From: JBBTXJ01 sp038061815
Lineage (GTDB): Bacteria > Patescibacteriota > Patescibacteriia > Magasanikbacterales > JBBTXJ01
Assembly: GCA_038061815.1 (NCBI GenBank)
Contig: JBBTYK010000026.1
Coordinates: forward strand, 1 to 20,050
Reading direction: 5' to 3'
DNA length: 20,050 nt
The position numbers and the translations under genes are program-made. Position 1 is the stretch's first letter. The number at the start of each line of letters is the position of its first letter. Below are positions 7,040 through 13,531 of this stretch, piece after piece. The notes below the pieces were generated by a model. That model saw only the letters and a program-made list of their open reading frames with translations. It made no database searches and had not been told where the DNA came from.

Positions 7040-7099
7040 CATGCGGCGCAGCCGCATGTCATCCTGGAGCGCCGCCCCGGGCGGCGCGATAGGATCCAG
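7036..7099. repeat. 64-bp intergenic palindromic repeat, copy A
   Basis: Identical over 64 bases to 9333-9396. It starts with gTGA, so it contains the fusA stop, then forms a hairpin GACATGCGGC / GCCGCATGTC with a 3-base loop (7038-7060). Next come GTCATCCTGG and a second near-perfect palindrome GCGCCGCCC / GGGCGGCGC, and the shared part ends at atccag. There is no T-tract, so it is not a standard terminator. Confidence 0.95.
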
Positions 7100-7140
7100 A
7101 CTGGATTCTATCGCCCGCCTTTGGCGGGCTCCAGAATGAC
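7058..7140. repeat. 83-bp element with outer inverted repeats and three inner hairpins
   Basis: Outer ends GTCATCCTGGAGC (7058-7070) and GCTCCAGAATGAC (7128-7140) are inverted repeats with one mismatch. Inside lie three stems: GCGCCGCCC/GGGCGGCGC, GATAGGATCCAG/CTGGATTCTATC (one mismatch) and GCCCGCC/GGCGGGC with a ttt loop. The whole could fold as a four-way junction. Only the left half is present at copy B. It resembles REP/MITE-like non-coding elements; no coding capacity is seen. It ends 8 bases before the next start codon. Confidence 0.8.
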
Positions 7141-7148
7141 CGTTATAT

Positions 7149-7625
7149 ATGATAAAACGTATTCTCAACCTTGCACGCAAGCATAAAAAACTCGTCGTGG
7201 TGGACCCCGAAACCGAGCGCGCTTTTGTGATTATTCCGTTGAGCGTCTACGAACGTCTGGAGGACAGCGGGGCGCTGGAGGATACCGATGAGGATGCGTT
7301 TGAAGATTTTGACGAAGAGTGGACGCCGTCGTTTGATGAGAAACCGTGGGAGGAGCCGGTATCGGATGAAGCTCTGAACGAGACCTCGGAAACCCCCTTG
7401 ACAGAACAGAGTCTGATTGATAGCATAGACCGCGACATCGCTGCCTGGAAGGCGGCACAGGAACAGGGCGCGGAAGAGGCGGTTTCGGCTGCGGCGGCTC
7501 CTCGCGCAGAACCGGCGGCCAACCTTGACGAGCTCACCCTGACCCCGGTGCCCGGCGGCGAGGCGCCCATGACGCCACCGGCGTCTGCGGAGGAGGAAAA
7601 GTTCTACATTGAGCCGGTCGCGTGA
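7149..7625 (+). CDS. Acidic hypothetical protein between fusA and tuf
   Basis: 158 residues. The N-terminal about 36 residues are basic then strand-forming: MIKRILNLARKHKKLVVVD, then ERAFVIIPLSVYERLE. The strand plus 'PLxxYExL' pattern recalls the N-terminal region of Phd/YefM-type antitoxins, but the match is short and I do not assign it. Residues about 37-95 are strongly acidic with scattered Trp and Phe, and the rest is Ala/Pro/Glu-rich and probably disordered. There is no signal peptide, membrane helix or Cys. The ATG follows repeat element A by 8 bases and lacks an SD. The gene sits inside the elongation-factor cluster, where co-transcription with fusA is likely; function unknown. Confidence 0.75.
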   Translation: MIKRILNLARKHKKLVVVDPETERAFVIIPLSVYERLEDSGALEDTDEDAFEDFDEEWTPSFDEKPWEEPVSDEALNETSETPLTEQSLIDSIDRDIAAWKAAQEQGAEEAVSAAAAPRAEPAANLDELTLTPVPGGEAPMTPPASAEEEKFYIEPVA

Positions 7626-7630
7626 GGCAC

Positions 7631-7659
7631 TTGCAGGATTTCGCGCCTCCTGCTATACT
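7631..7659 (+). promoter_or_regulatory. Probable promoter for tuf
   Basis: TTGCAG (7631-7636), a 17-base spacer, TATACT (7654-7659). The -10 box is good and the -35 box only moderate. The predicted start near 7666 coincides with the first base of a hairpin, giving a leader of about 58 nt. Confidence 0.6.
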
Positions 7660-7665
7660 AGCCAC

Positions 7666-7680
7666 GCTCTCTGGGAGAGC
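7666..7680 (+). promoter_or_regulatory. 5'-terminal hairpin of the tuf leader
   Basis: GCTCTC tgg GAGAGC, a perfect 6-bp stem with a 3-base loop at the predicted transcript start. The remaining about 43 bases to the tuf ATG are A/T-rich and unstructured. A 5'-terminal stem like this can stabilise an mRNA; that role is inferred. Confidence 0.5.
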
Positions 7681-7723
7681 AACCAACCTTATAACAATCC
7701 GACAATTTAACAATGATTAAAGT

Positions 7724-8908
7724 ATGGCAGAATTTGTACGCTCCAAGCCCCACATTAACGTGGGCACCATCGGTCACGTAGACCACGGAAAGACCACCTT
7801 GACGGCGGCCATTTTAGCGGTCGCGCGCGGACAGGGCTGGTCGGCGCAGGATAAGAAAGTTGACGACATTGACAACGCGCCGGAAGAGAAAGCGCGCGGC
7901 ATTACGATTGCCACGGCGCACGTGGAGTACGAAACCGACAAACGGCACTATGCGCACGTTGACTGTCCGGGGCACGCCGACTATGTGAAGAACATGATTA
8001 CCGGCGCCGCGCAGATGGATGGCGCGATTCTCGTGGTGTCCGCCGCTGACGGCCCGATGCCGCAAACGCGCGAGCACATTCTCTTGGCGCGTCAGGTGGG
8101 CGTACCCTACATCGTGGTATTTTTGAACAAAGTTGACCAGGTGACTGACCCGGAATTGATTGATTTGGTTGAGGAAGAAGTGCGCGACCTGTTGAAGAAA
8201 TACGAATTCCCAGGCGACGAGATTCCGGTCATTCGGGGTTCCGCGCTGAAGGCCATTGAGGACCCGACAGGCGAGGGCGGCGCGCCGGTGGTGCAGCTCC
8301 TGCACAAGTTGGACGAATACATTCCAGAGCCGGTGCGTGAGGTGGAAAAGCCGTATCTCATGGCGATTGAAGATGTGTTCTCCATTGAAGGCCGCGGCAC
8401 GGTGGTGACGGGCCGTATTGAGCGCGGCATGGTGAAAATCAATGATGAAGTGGAAATTGTCGGTCTCGGCGAATCAAAGCGAACGGTGGCAACCGGTATT
8501 GAAATGTTCAACAAACAGCTGACCGAAGGCCGCGCAGGCGATAACGCCGGCATTTTGCTCCGCGGCACGCGCAAGGAAGAAGTGCAGCGCGGTCAGGTGT
8601 TGGCGAAACCGGGCAGCATTACGCCGCACACGGAATTTGAAGCCCAGATGTACGTGTTGACGAAAGAGGAAGGCGGACGCCACAAGCCGTTCCTCACCGG
8701 ATACAAACCGCAATTCTACATCCGCACCACGGACGTGACCGGCGAAATTACCTTGCCGCAAGGCACGGAAATGGTCATGCCGGGCGACACGGTCGCAGTG
8801 ACCGTGAAACTGATTGCGCCGGTGGCGCTTGAAGAGAAACAGCGATTTGCTATTCGCGAAGGCGGCCACACGGTTGGTGCCGGAGCGGTGACGAAGATTT
8901 TGAAGTAA
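7724..8908 (+). CDS. tuf: Elongation factor Tu
   Basis: 394 residues, the usual length. It delivers aminoacyl-tRNA to the ribosome as a GTP complex. All GTPase motifs are standard: GHVDHGKT (17-24), RGITIA (58-63), DCPGH (80-84) with catalytic His84, NKVD (135-138) and GSALKA. Domain II (GRGTVVTGRIERG) and domain III ending GGHTVGAGAVTKILK follow. The intact DCPGH contrasts with the altered DTPWH of EF-G in the same cluster. The ATG lacks an SD but has a 58-nt leader from its own probable promoter. The stop is TAA, followed by a 68-base gap to rpsJ. Confidence 0.98.
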   Translation: MAEFVRSKPHINVGTIGHVDHGKTTLTAAILAVARGQGWSAQDKKVDDIDNAPEEKARGITIATAHVEYETDKRHYAHVDCPGHADYVKNMITGAAQMDGAILVVSAADGPMPQTREHILLARQVGVPYIVVFLNKVDQVTDPELIDLVEEEVRDLLKKYEFPGDEIPVIRGSALKAIEDPTGEGGAPVVQLLHKLDEYIPEPVREVEKPYLMAIEDVFSIEGRGTVVTGRIERGMVKINDEVEIVGLGESKRTVATGIEMFNKQLTEGRAGDNAGILLRGTRKEEVQRGQVLAKPGSITPHTEFEAQMYVLTKEEGGRHKPFLTGYKPQFYIRTTDVTGEITLPQGTEMVMPGDTVAVTVKLIAPVALEEKQRFAIREGGHTVGAGAVTKILK

Positions 8909-8914
8909 TGCGTT

Positions 8915-8937
8915 CTGCCTCGCTCGTTGCGAGGCAG
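8915..8937 (+). promoter_or_regulatory. Hairpin in the tuf-rpsJ spacer
   Basis: CTGCCTCGC tcgtt GCGAGGCAG, a perfect 9-bp stem with a 5-base loop just after the tuf stop. No T-tract follows, so it is not a canonical terminator; a smaller GGGGC gaca GCCCC hairpin lies at 8954-8967, ending 9 bases before rpsJ. They may set the tuf to rpsJ ratio by processing or attenuation, which is inference. Confidence 0.55.
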
Positions 8938-8976
8938 TGGCGTTTCTTCAAAAGGGGCGACAGCCCCCATATATAC

Positions 8977-9336
8977 ATGGTAAAAGCAGCAGCGAAAACC
9001 AAAAAGGCGGAAACGAAAGAAGGAACTGCGGAAAACACCCGCATTCGTGTTAAAATTCGCGCGTACGACAATAAGATTATTGACCAGGCGACGAAGACGA
9101 TTGTAGAAACGGCGGAGCGCAACAACGCGACGCTCGTCGGCCCGGTGCCGCTCCCGACGGCGAAGAAACGATACACCGTCAACCGCTCAACATTCGTTCA
9201 TAAGAACGCGCGCGAACAGTACGAGATGCGCATTCACAAGCGGTTGGTGGACATTCTCAATCCAAACCAGAAGGTCATTGACGCCATGATGAATCTGAAT
9301 TTGCCGAGCGGAGTTGATGTGGAGATTAAAATGTGA
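8977..9336 (+). CDS. rpsJ: 30S ribosomal protein S10 (uS10)
   Basis: 119 residues. The core begins at TRIRVKIRAYDNKIIDQ and includes GPVPLPTAKKRYTVNRSTFVHKN and RIHKRLVDILNP, typical of uS10 of the 30S head. It carries an N-terminal Lys/Ala-rich extension of about 20 residues. The frame is open back to 8908, but the ATG at 8977 is preferred: the longer version would translate the spacer hairpins and gives residues unlike the family. The stop TGA (9334-9336) is the first codon of the 64-bp repeat copy B, whereas most ribosomal genes here stop with TAA. It is separated from rplC by 200 bases, unusual for this tightly packed cluster. Confidence 0.95.
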   Translation: MVKAAAKTKKAETKEGTAENTRIRVKIRAYDNKIIDQATKTIVETAERNNATLVGPVPLPTAKKRYTVNRSTFVHKNAREQYEMRIHKRLVDILNPNQKVIDAMMNLNLPSGVDVEIKM

Positions 9337-9396
9337 CATGCGGCGCAGCCGCATGTCATCCTGGAGCGCCGCCCCGGGCGGCGCGATAGGATCCAG
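9333..9396. repeat. 64-bp intergenic palindromic repeat, copy B (lacks the right half)
   Basis: Identical over 64 bases to 7036-7099 and, like it, supplies the upstream gene's TGA stop. After atccag the sequence diverges (ctcggtg instead of actggat), so the right half of the element seen at 7100-7140 is missing. The rest of the 200-base spacer to rplC holds two small inverted repeats (TATCCG/CGGATA at 9451-9470 and CTGGTA/TACCAG at 9493-9510) and no recognisable promoter. Confidence 0.95.
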
Positions 9397-9536
9397 CTCG
9401 GTGAAGGCAACGATTCAAAGATACTAGAAATCCTCTCTCTGAATGAAAACTATCCGCCAGAAGACGGATAAAGATCATTCGAAAGCGGGTTTCTGGTATT
9501 TTGTTACCAGTCACAGCGAAGCGAGGACATAATGGT

Positions 9537-10274
9537 ATGAAATTCGTTTTGGGCACCAAACTAAGCATGACACAGGTATTCGCCAATGACGGGCGCGTTG
9601 TTCCCGTTACCCGCGTGCAGGCCGGACCGTGCGTGGTGACGCAGGTCGTGAAGGAAAAAACGGGCGCGGCGGTTGAGGTGGGATTCGGTGAAGAAAAACA
9701 TGCGTCAAAACCGCGCGCGGGGCACTTGAAAGGGTTGCCGGCGATGCATGCGTTGCGCCGGTTTCGCGTGGAAGAATTGCCGGAAACCATAACGCGCGGC
9801 GCTCTGCTTTCGGTGGCGATGTTCAAGCCGGGCGACCGCGTGCAGGTGACCGGCACGTCAAAAGGCAAGGGATTCCAGGGTGTCGTGAAGCGCCATCATT
9901 TTCACGGCGGTCCCGCATCGCACGGTCATAAAGACAATGCGCGTATGCCGGGCTCCATCGGCGCAACCGGGCCGCAACGCGTTATTAAAGGTATGCGTAT
10001 GGCGGGCCGCATGGGCGGCGAACAGGTGAGCGTGCAAAATCTTGAGGTGATTTCCAGCGACCCGGCAACGAATGAAATTGTGTTGAAAGGCGCAGTGCCG
10101 GGCGCAACCGGTTCGTTGGTGGTGATTGCCGGCAAGGGTGTGCTTGAGGTGATTGAGCCGGTTGCCGCAGAGGCGCCGGTGGAAGCAGTGACGGCATCAG
10201 AAATGCCGGCCGCAGAACCGGCATCCCCGCCAGAGGCGGGTCCGCCTGTGGCGGAAGAGCCAGTAACCACGTAA
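9537..10274 (+). CDS. rplC: 50S ribosomal protein L3 (uL3) with C-terminal low-complexity tail
   Basis: 245 residues against about 209 usually. The start MKFVLGTKLSMTQVF at 9537 fits the family; the frame extends to 9501, but that adds 12 unconserved residues, and GAGGA at 9523-9527 sits 9 bases before 9537. The conserved core TSKGKGFQGVVKRHHFHGG, SHGHKDNARMPGSIGATGP and KGMRMAGRMGG forms the loop that reaches towards the peptidyl transferase centre. The last about 40 residues are Ala/Pro/Glu-rich and partly encoded by palindromic DNA (10203-10254), with PPEAGPPVAEE as the translated repeat. First gene of the main ribosomal run; the stop is 1 base before rplD. Confidence 0.96.
   Translation: MKFVLGTKLSMTQVFANDGRVVPVTRVQAGPCVVTQVVKEKTGAAVEVGFGEEKHASKPRAGHLKGLPAMHALRRFRVEELPETITRGALLSVAMFKPGDRVQVTGTSKGKGFQGVVKRHHFHGGPASHGHKDNARMPGSIGATGPQRVIKGMRMAGRMGGEQVSVQNLEVISSDPATNEIVLKGAVPGATGSLVVIAGKGVLEVIEPVAAEAPVEAVTASEMPAAEPASPPEAGPPVAEEPVTT
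10203..10254. repeat. Palindromic repeats inside the rplC coding tail
   Basis: Two adjacent inverted repeats. The first is ATGCCGG / CCGGCAT with an 8-base loop (10203-10224). The second is CCGCCAGAGGCGG / CCGCCTGTGGCGG with one mismatch and a 2-base centre (10227-10254). The second matches a CCGCC..GGCGG palindrome type I associate with intergenic repeats in Parcubacteria. Here it is read in frame as Pro/Ala/Glu-rich sequence. Confidence 0.75.
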
Positions 10275-10275
10275 T

Positions 10276-10902
10276 ATGCCGCAGGTATCTGTGTACAACC
10301 ACGAAGGGAAAGAAACCGGAACGCTTAAGTTGTCCACGGCGGTGTTTGGCGTGCCGGTGAAGGAATTGGTGGTTGCCGAGGCGGCGCGTGCGCAGCAGGC
10401 GAATAGCCGCGCTGTCATCGCGCACACCAAAATGCGCGGCGACGTGCGGGGCGGCGGTCGCAAACCGTGGAAGCAGAAAGGAACCGGGCGCGCTCGTCAG
10501 GGTTCAATCCGCTCTCCGCAATGGCGCGGCGGCGGCGTAATTTTCGGTCCGCGCAGCGACCGTTCCTTCGCGGTGAAGGTCAACAAAAAAATCCGCCAGA
10601 CCGCGCTGCGCATGGTGCTTTCGGATAAAGTGGCCGCGCAAAAGTTTGTCGTGGTTGACGGTTTGCCGACGGACGCTAAAACCAAAACAATGGCGGCTGT
10701 GCGCCGCGCGCTGCCGGGTGCCGGACGTTCGGCGCTCGTGGTGCTCGGAGAAAAAAATGACGCGTTCATTCGCGCGTTCTGCAATGTGCCGCGCACCGCA
10801 ACCCAGAGCGCGCGCAGTTTAAATGTCGTTGACCTGTTGCGCTCTGAATATATCATTGCGCCGAAAGAGGCGGTGACGGTGATTGAATCGGTGTACGCCT
10901 AA
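10276..10902 (+). CDS. rplD: 50S ribosomal protein L4 (uL4)
   Basis: 208 residues, the usual length. Seen motifs: an N-terminal strand pair (VSVYNHEGKETGTLKL), then the long loop TKMRGDVRGGGRKPWKQKGTGRARQGSIRSPQWRGGG that lines the peptide exit tunnel, followed by the globular part with KKIRQTALRMVLSDK and ending in VIESVYA. In E. coli L4 also represses its own operon; whether that holds here cannot be judged, since no S10-type leader is evident before rplC. The ATG comes 1 base after the rplC TAA and has no SD. Confidence 0.97.
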   Translation: MPQVSVYNHEGKETGTLKLSTAVFGVPVKELVVAEAARAQQANSRAVIAHTKMRGDVRGGGRKPWKQKGTGRARQGSIRSPQWRGGGVIFGPRSDRSFAVKVNKKIRQTALRMVLSDKVAAQKFVVVDGLPTDAKTKTMAAVRRALPGAGRSALVVLGEKNDAFIRAFCNVPRTATQSARSLNVVDLLRSEYIIAPKEAVTVIESVYA

Positions 10903-10906
10903 TCCT

Positions 10907-11320
10907 ATGCGGCTGTTTAATTTTTTGAAAAAGAAAGCAAAGGAAGAGGGCGCGCCGGCGGCGAAGCCGGCGGTGGCGGCTGCGCGGGTTTCCGAGAAAA
11001 AGGAAACGCCGCGCGCGTCAGCGGTTTCGGTCAAAAAGATGGTGACCGGCGTGCTCCTGCGTCCGCTCGTGACCGAAAAAGGCACGCATCTGGAGGCGCA
11101 GGGAACGTATCAGTTTGCGGTGGCGCCGCGGGCGACGAAGCGCACCATTAAACGTGCGTTTGAAATGCGCTACGGCGTGCGTCCGCGTTCAGTGAACGTG
11201 ATGCATCGCTTGGGCAAAACCGTGCGCTTCGGACGCACGTCCGGCCATCGCAGCGACTGGAAACGCGCGCTCATTACCGTTCCGAAAGGCGTCACCATTA
11301 ACGTCCACGAAGGAGTATAA
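10907..11320 (+). CDS. rplW: 50S ribosomal protein L23 (uL23) with N-terminal extension
   Basis: 137 residues against about 100. The uL23 core starts near residue 44 (VTGVLLRPLVTEKGTHL) and includes KRTIKRAFEMRYGVRPRSVNVM and the conserved Arg/Gly-rich loop. This protein sits at the tunnel exit and is the docking site for trigger factor and SRP. The first about 43 residues (MRLFNFLKKKAKEEG, then Ala/Pro/Lys-rich) are an extension. The frame is open to 10883, but that overlaps rplD; the ATG at 10907, 4 bases after the rplD stop, fits the pattern of the cluster. Confidence 0.94.
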   Translation: MRLFNFLKKKAKEEGAPAAKPAVAAARVSEKKETPRASAVSVKKMVTGVLLRPLVTEKGTHLEAQGTYQFAVAPRATKRTIKRAFEMRYGVRPRSVNVMHRLGKTVRFGRTSGHRSDWKRALITVPKGVTINVHEGV

Positions 11321-11322
11321 GT

Positions 11323-12159
11323 ATGCCTATCAAACGCTACAAACCAACGACTCCGGGACGACGTGGCGCTTCAGTGCAGGATTTTTCGGATGTCACCAAG
11401 ACAAAACCGGAAAAGAAGTTGACGGTGTATTTGAAGCAACAGGCGGGTCGCAGTGCGCAAACCGGCAAATTGACCGTGCGTCATCGCGGCGGCGGCGCGA
11501 AGCGTTTGTATCGCATAGTGGATTTTATGCAAAACAAGTATGATGCGCCGGCAACGGTTTTGGCTATTGAGTACGACCCGAACCGTGGCCCGCGCATCGC
11601 ACTGATTCAGTACCAGGACGGCGAAAAGCGCTACATTATAGCGCCTGAATCGTTGAAGACGGGCGATGCGGTGGTATCTTCGCAGAAGGCCATTGCAATC
11701 CAGCCGGGCAATCGGATGCCGTTGGAGTACATCCCGGTTGGCACCATGGTGCACAACATTGAGTTCAGCCAGGGCACGGGCGGAAAGCTGGTGCGCGGCG
11801 CCGGTAACGGCGCGCAGGTTATGAGTATTGAGGGTGACCATGTGCAGGTGAAATTGCCGTCGGGCGAGCGCCGATTGATTGCGAAAGTATGCGCCGCGAC
11901 CGTGGGAGTGGTGGGTAATCCTGATTTTCGCCTCGTGCGATTGGGCACGGCAGGCCGGCGGCGGTATCAGAGCTGGCGGCCGGTCGTGACCGGTAAAGCC
12001 ATGAACCCGGTTGACCATCCGCACGGCGGCGGCGAAGGACACCAGCCGATTGGATTGAAGAGCGGCCCCAAAACGAAGTGGGGCAAACTCGCGTTCGGAG
12101 TGAAAACGCGAAAACCAAAAGCAGGCGATAAATTAATTTTGGCCCGCCGCACGCGGTAA
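11323..12159 (+). CDS. rplB: 50S ribosomal protein L2 (uL2)
   Basis: 278 residues, full length. N-terminal KRYKPTTPGRRGASVQDFSD, central GKLTVRHRGGGAKRLYR, and the C-terminal NPVDHPHGGGEGH (about 228-240) with the conserved His near the peptidyl transferase centre identify uL2. It also contributes to subunit association. Unlike most neighbours it has a clear SD: AAGGAG within the end of rplW, 7 bases before the ATG. The gap to rplW is 2 bases and the stop is TAA. Confidence 0.98.
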   Translation: MPIKRYKPTTPGRRGASVQDFSDVTKTKPEKKLTVYLKQQAGRSAQTGKLTVRHRGGGAKRLYRIVDFMQNKYDAPATVLAIEYDPNRGPRIALIQYQDGEKRYIIAPESLKTGDAVVSSQKAIAIQPGNRMPLEYIPVGTMVHNIEFSQGTGGKLVRGAGNGAQVMSIEGDHVQVKLPSGERRLIAKVCAATVGVVGNPDFRLVRLGTAGRRRYQSWRPVVTGKAMNPVDHPHGGGEGHQPIGLKSGPKTKWGKLAFGVKTRKPKAGDKLILARRTR

Positions 12160-12163
12160 TCGT

Positions 12164-12511
12164 ATGTCACGCAGTCTCAAAAAAGGCCCGTTCGTGGACG
12201 CAAAACTCATGGAGAAGGTGACGCGCGCCAAGGCGACGCGCGAACGCGCGCCGATTAAAACGTGGGCGCGCGCATCCACCATCACACCCGACATGGTCGG
12301 CATGCGTTTTGCGGTACACAATGGGCGTGATTTTATTGAGGTGCTGGCTGACGAGAACATGGTTGGGCATCGCTTGGGCGAATTTTCGCCGACGCGCAAA
12401 TTTATTCGGCATGGCGGAAAGATTCAGAAAGCGATTGAAGATGAGGCCGCCACGAAGGCCGCGGTAGCGACGAAAGCGACGCAGGCGCCGGCGGCTCCTG
12501 CCAAGAAATAA
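12164..12511 (+). CDS. rpsS: 30S ribosomal protein S19 (uS19) with C-terminal tail
   Basis: 115 residues against about 92. The core MSRSLKKGPFVDAKLMEKV, IKTWARASTITPDMVG, FAVHNGRDFIEVLADENMVGHRLGEFSPTR is typical of uS19, which binds 16S rRNA in the head next to S13. After about residue 90 there is an extra Ala/Thr/Lys-rich tail (ATKAAVATKATQAPAAPAKK), likely disordered. The ATG lies 4 bases after rplB without an SD, and the gap to rplV is 1 base. Confidence 0.97.
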   Translation: MSRSLKKGPFVDAKLMEKVTRAKATRERAPIKTWARASTITPDMVGMRFAVHNGRDFIEVLADENMVGHRLGEFSPTRKFIRHGGKIQKAIEDEAATKAAVATKATQAPAAPAKK

Positions 12512-12512
12512 T

Positions 12513-12866
12513 ATGATTGAAGTACGCGCTTATTTGAAACGATTGGATACGTCGCCTAAAAAGGTGCGGTTGATATTGGGTTTGGTGCGCGGTCTGAAGG
12601 CGAGCACGGCGGAAGAGCGATTGACCTTCGCCAATAAGCGCGCCGCGTTGCCGGTGCTGAAACTCCTGCGGTCGGCCATGGCGAACGCAACGCACAATCA
12701 TCAGTTGCGCCGCGACTCGTTGAGGATTAAAGAAATCCGCGCCGACGAGGGGCCGATGGAAAATCGGTGGCGCCCGCGCGCTCATGGGCGCGCGTTTCCC
12801 ATCCGGCAGCGGAGTTCGCGGGTGACCATAGTGTTAACCGGCGAATCGGAGGAAAAACAAGCATAA
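12513..12866 (+). CDS. rplV: 50S ribosomal protein L22 (uL22)
   Basis: 117 residues, the usual length. It begins with VRAYLKRLDTSPKKVRLILGLVRGL and continues with the long helix (LLRSAMANATHNHQL) and the beta-hairpin region (EGPMENRWRPRAHGRAFPIRQRSSRVTIVL) that reaches into the exit tunnel, where macrolide-resistance changes map in other bacteria. The start follows the rpsS TAA by 1 base, with no SD. The stop is TAA, 4 bases before rpsC. Confidence 0.97.
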   Translation: MIEVRAYLKRLDTSPKKVRLILGLVRGLKASTAEERLTFANKRAALPVLKLLRSAMANATHNHQLRRDSLRIKEIRADEGPMENRWRPRAHGRAFPIRQRSSRVTIVLTGESEEKQA

Positions 12867-12870
12867 TCCT

Positions 12871-13527
12871 ATGGGACATAAGGTACATCCGCGCGCACAG
12901 CGATTACAGGTGATTGACAGCTGGGATTCCCGGTGGTTTTCTCCGTTCTCGCAGTATCGCATATGGCTGCAGGAAGAGATTAAAATCCGTACGTATCTCG
13001 GCAAGAAATTCAAAGAGGCCGGCATTGACCGGATTATCATTGAACGGTCGCCGCGGGAAATGATTATCAACATGCGCGTGGCGAAGCCCGGTATTATCAT
13101 CGGGCGCGGCGGACAGGGCGCTGACGAGGTGCGCGTGTATCTGGAGCGTCGTATGGTGAAGAGCGGCACCAAGGTGCGGCTCAATGTGCAGGAAGTGAAA
13201 AACGCGAGTTTGTCGGCGGCAGTGGTGTTGACGCAGGTGACGGCGGATTTGGAGAAACGCATCGCGTTTCGTCGCGTGATGAAACAAACCATGGCGAAGG
13301 TGATGAAAGCGGGCGCGCAGGGCGTGAAAATTGCCATGGCCGGCCGATTGAACGGCGCGGAAATTGCGCGGCGCGAGAAATTGGCGCTCGGAAAGATTCC
13401 GCTGCAGACGTTGCGGAGCGACGTGGACTACGCGCAGGGATACGCGCATACCATTTACGGGAGCATCGGCGTTAAGGTGTGGATTTATCGCGGGCCGGTG
13501 TTCGTGCGGAAGGATTTGGCTGAATAA
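12871..13527 (+). CDS. rpsC: 30S ribosomal protein S3 (uS3)
   Basis: 218 residues. It opens with MGHKVHPRAQRLQVIDSWDS, then a KH type 2 RNA-binding domain with the IIGRGGQGADEV loop near residue 75. The C-terminal domain follows (KIAMAGRLNGAEIARREKLALGKIPLQTLRSDVDYAQG), which helps form the mRNA entry channel. All expected blocks are present with no insertion. A GGAGG within the end of rplV is 17 bases from the ATG, probably too far to act as SD. The gap to rplP is 4 bases. Confidence 0.98.
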   Translation: MGHKVHPRAQRLQVIDSWDSRWFSPFSQYRIWLQEEIKIRTYLGKKFKEAGIDRIIIERSPREMIINMRVAKPGIIIGRGGQGADEVRVYLERRMVKSGTKVRLNVQEVKNASLSAAVVLTQVTADLEKRIAFRRVMKQTMAKVMKAGAQGVKIAMAGRLNGAEIARREKLALGKIPLQTLRSDVDYAQGYAHTIYGSIGVKVWIYRGPVFVRKDLAE

Positions 13528-13531
13528 TGAT

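Noticed and set aside
7036..7099. The 64-bp repeat as an intrinsic terminator of fusA
   Set aside because: Its strong hairpins are not followed by a T-tract in either copy.
7121..7149. TTGGCG-N17-TATATA as promoter for the acidic protein gene
   Set aside because: The -10 box overlaps the start codon, so transcription would start inside the gene; the TTGGCG belongs to a repeat hairpin.
7398..7426. TTGACA-N17-TAGCAT inside the acidic protein gene
   Set aside because: Perfect -35 but poor -10, within coding sequence and about 300 bases from tuf, which has a closer promoter; kept only as a weak possibility.
8908..8976. Earlier start for rpsJ at 8908
   Set aside because: The ATG overlaps the tuf stop, but the added 23 residues translate hairpin DNA and do not resemble uS10; 8977 is the better start.
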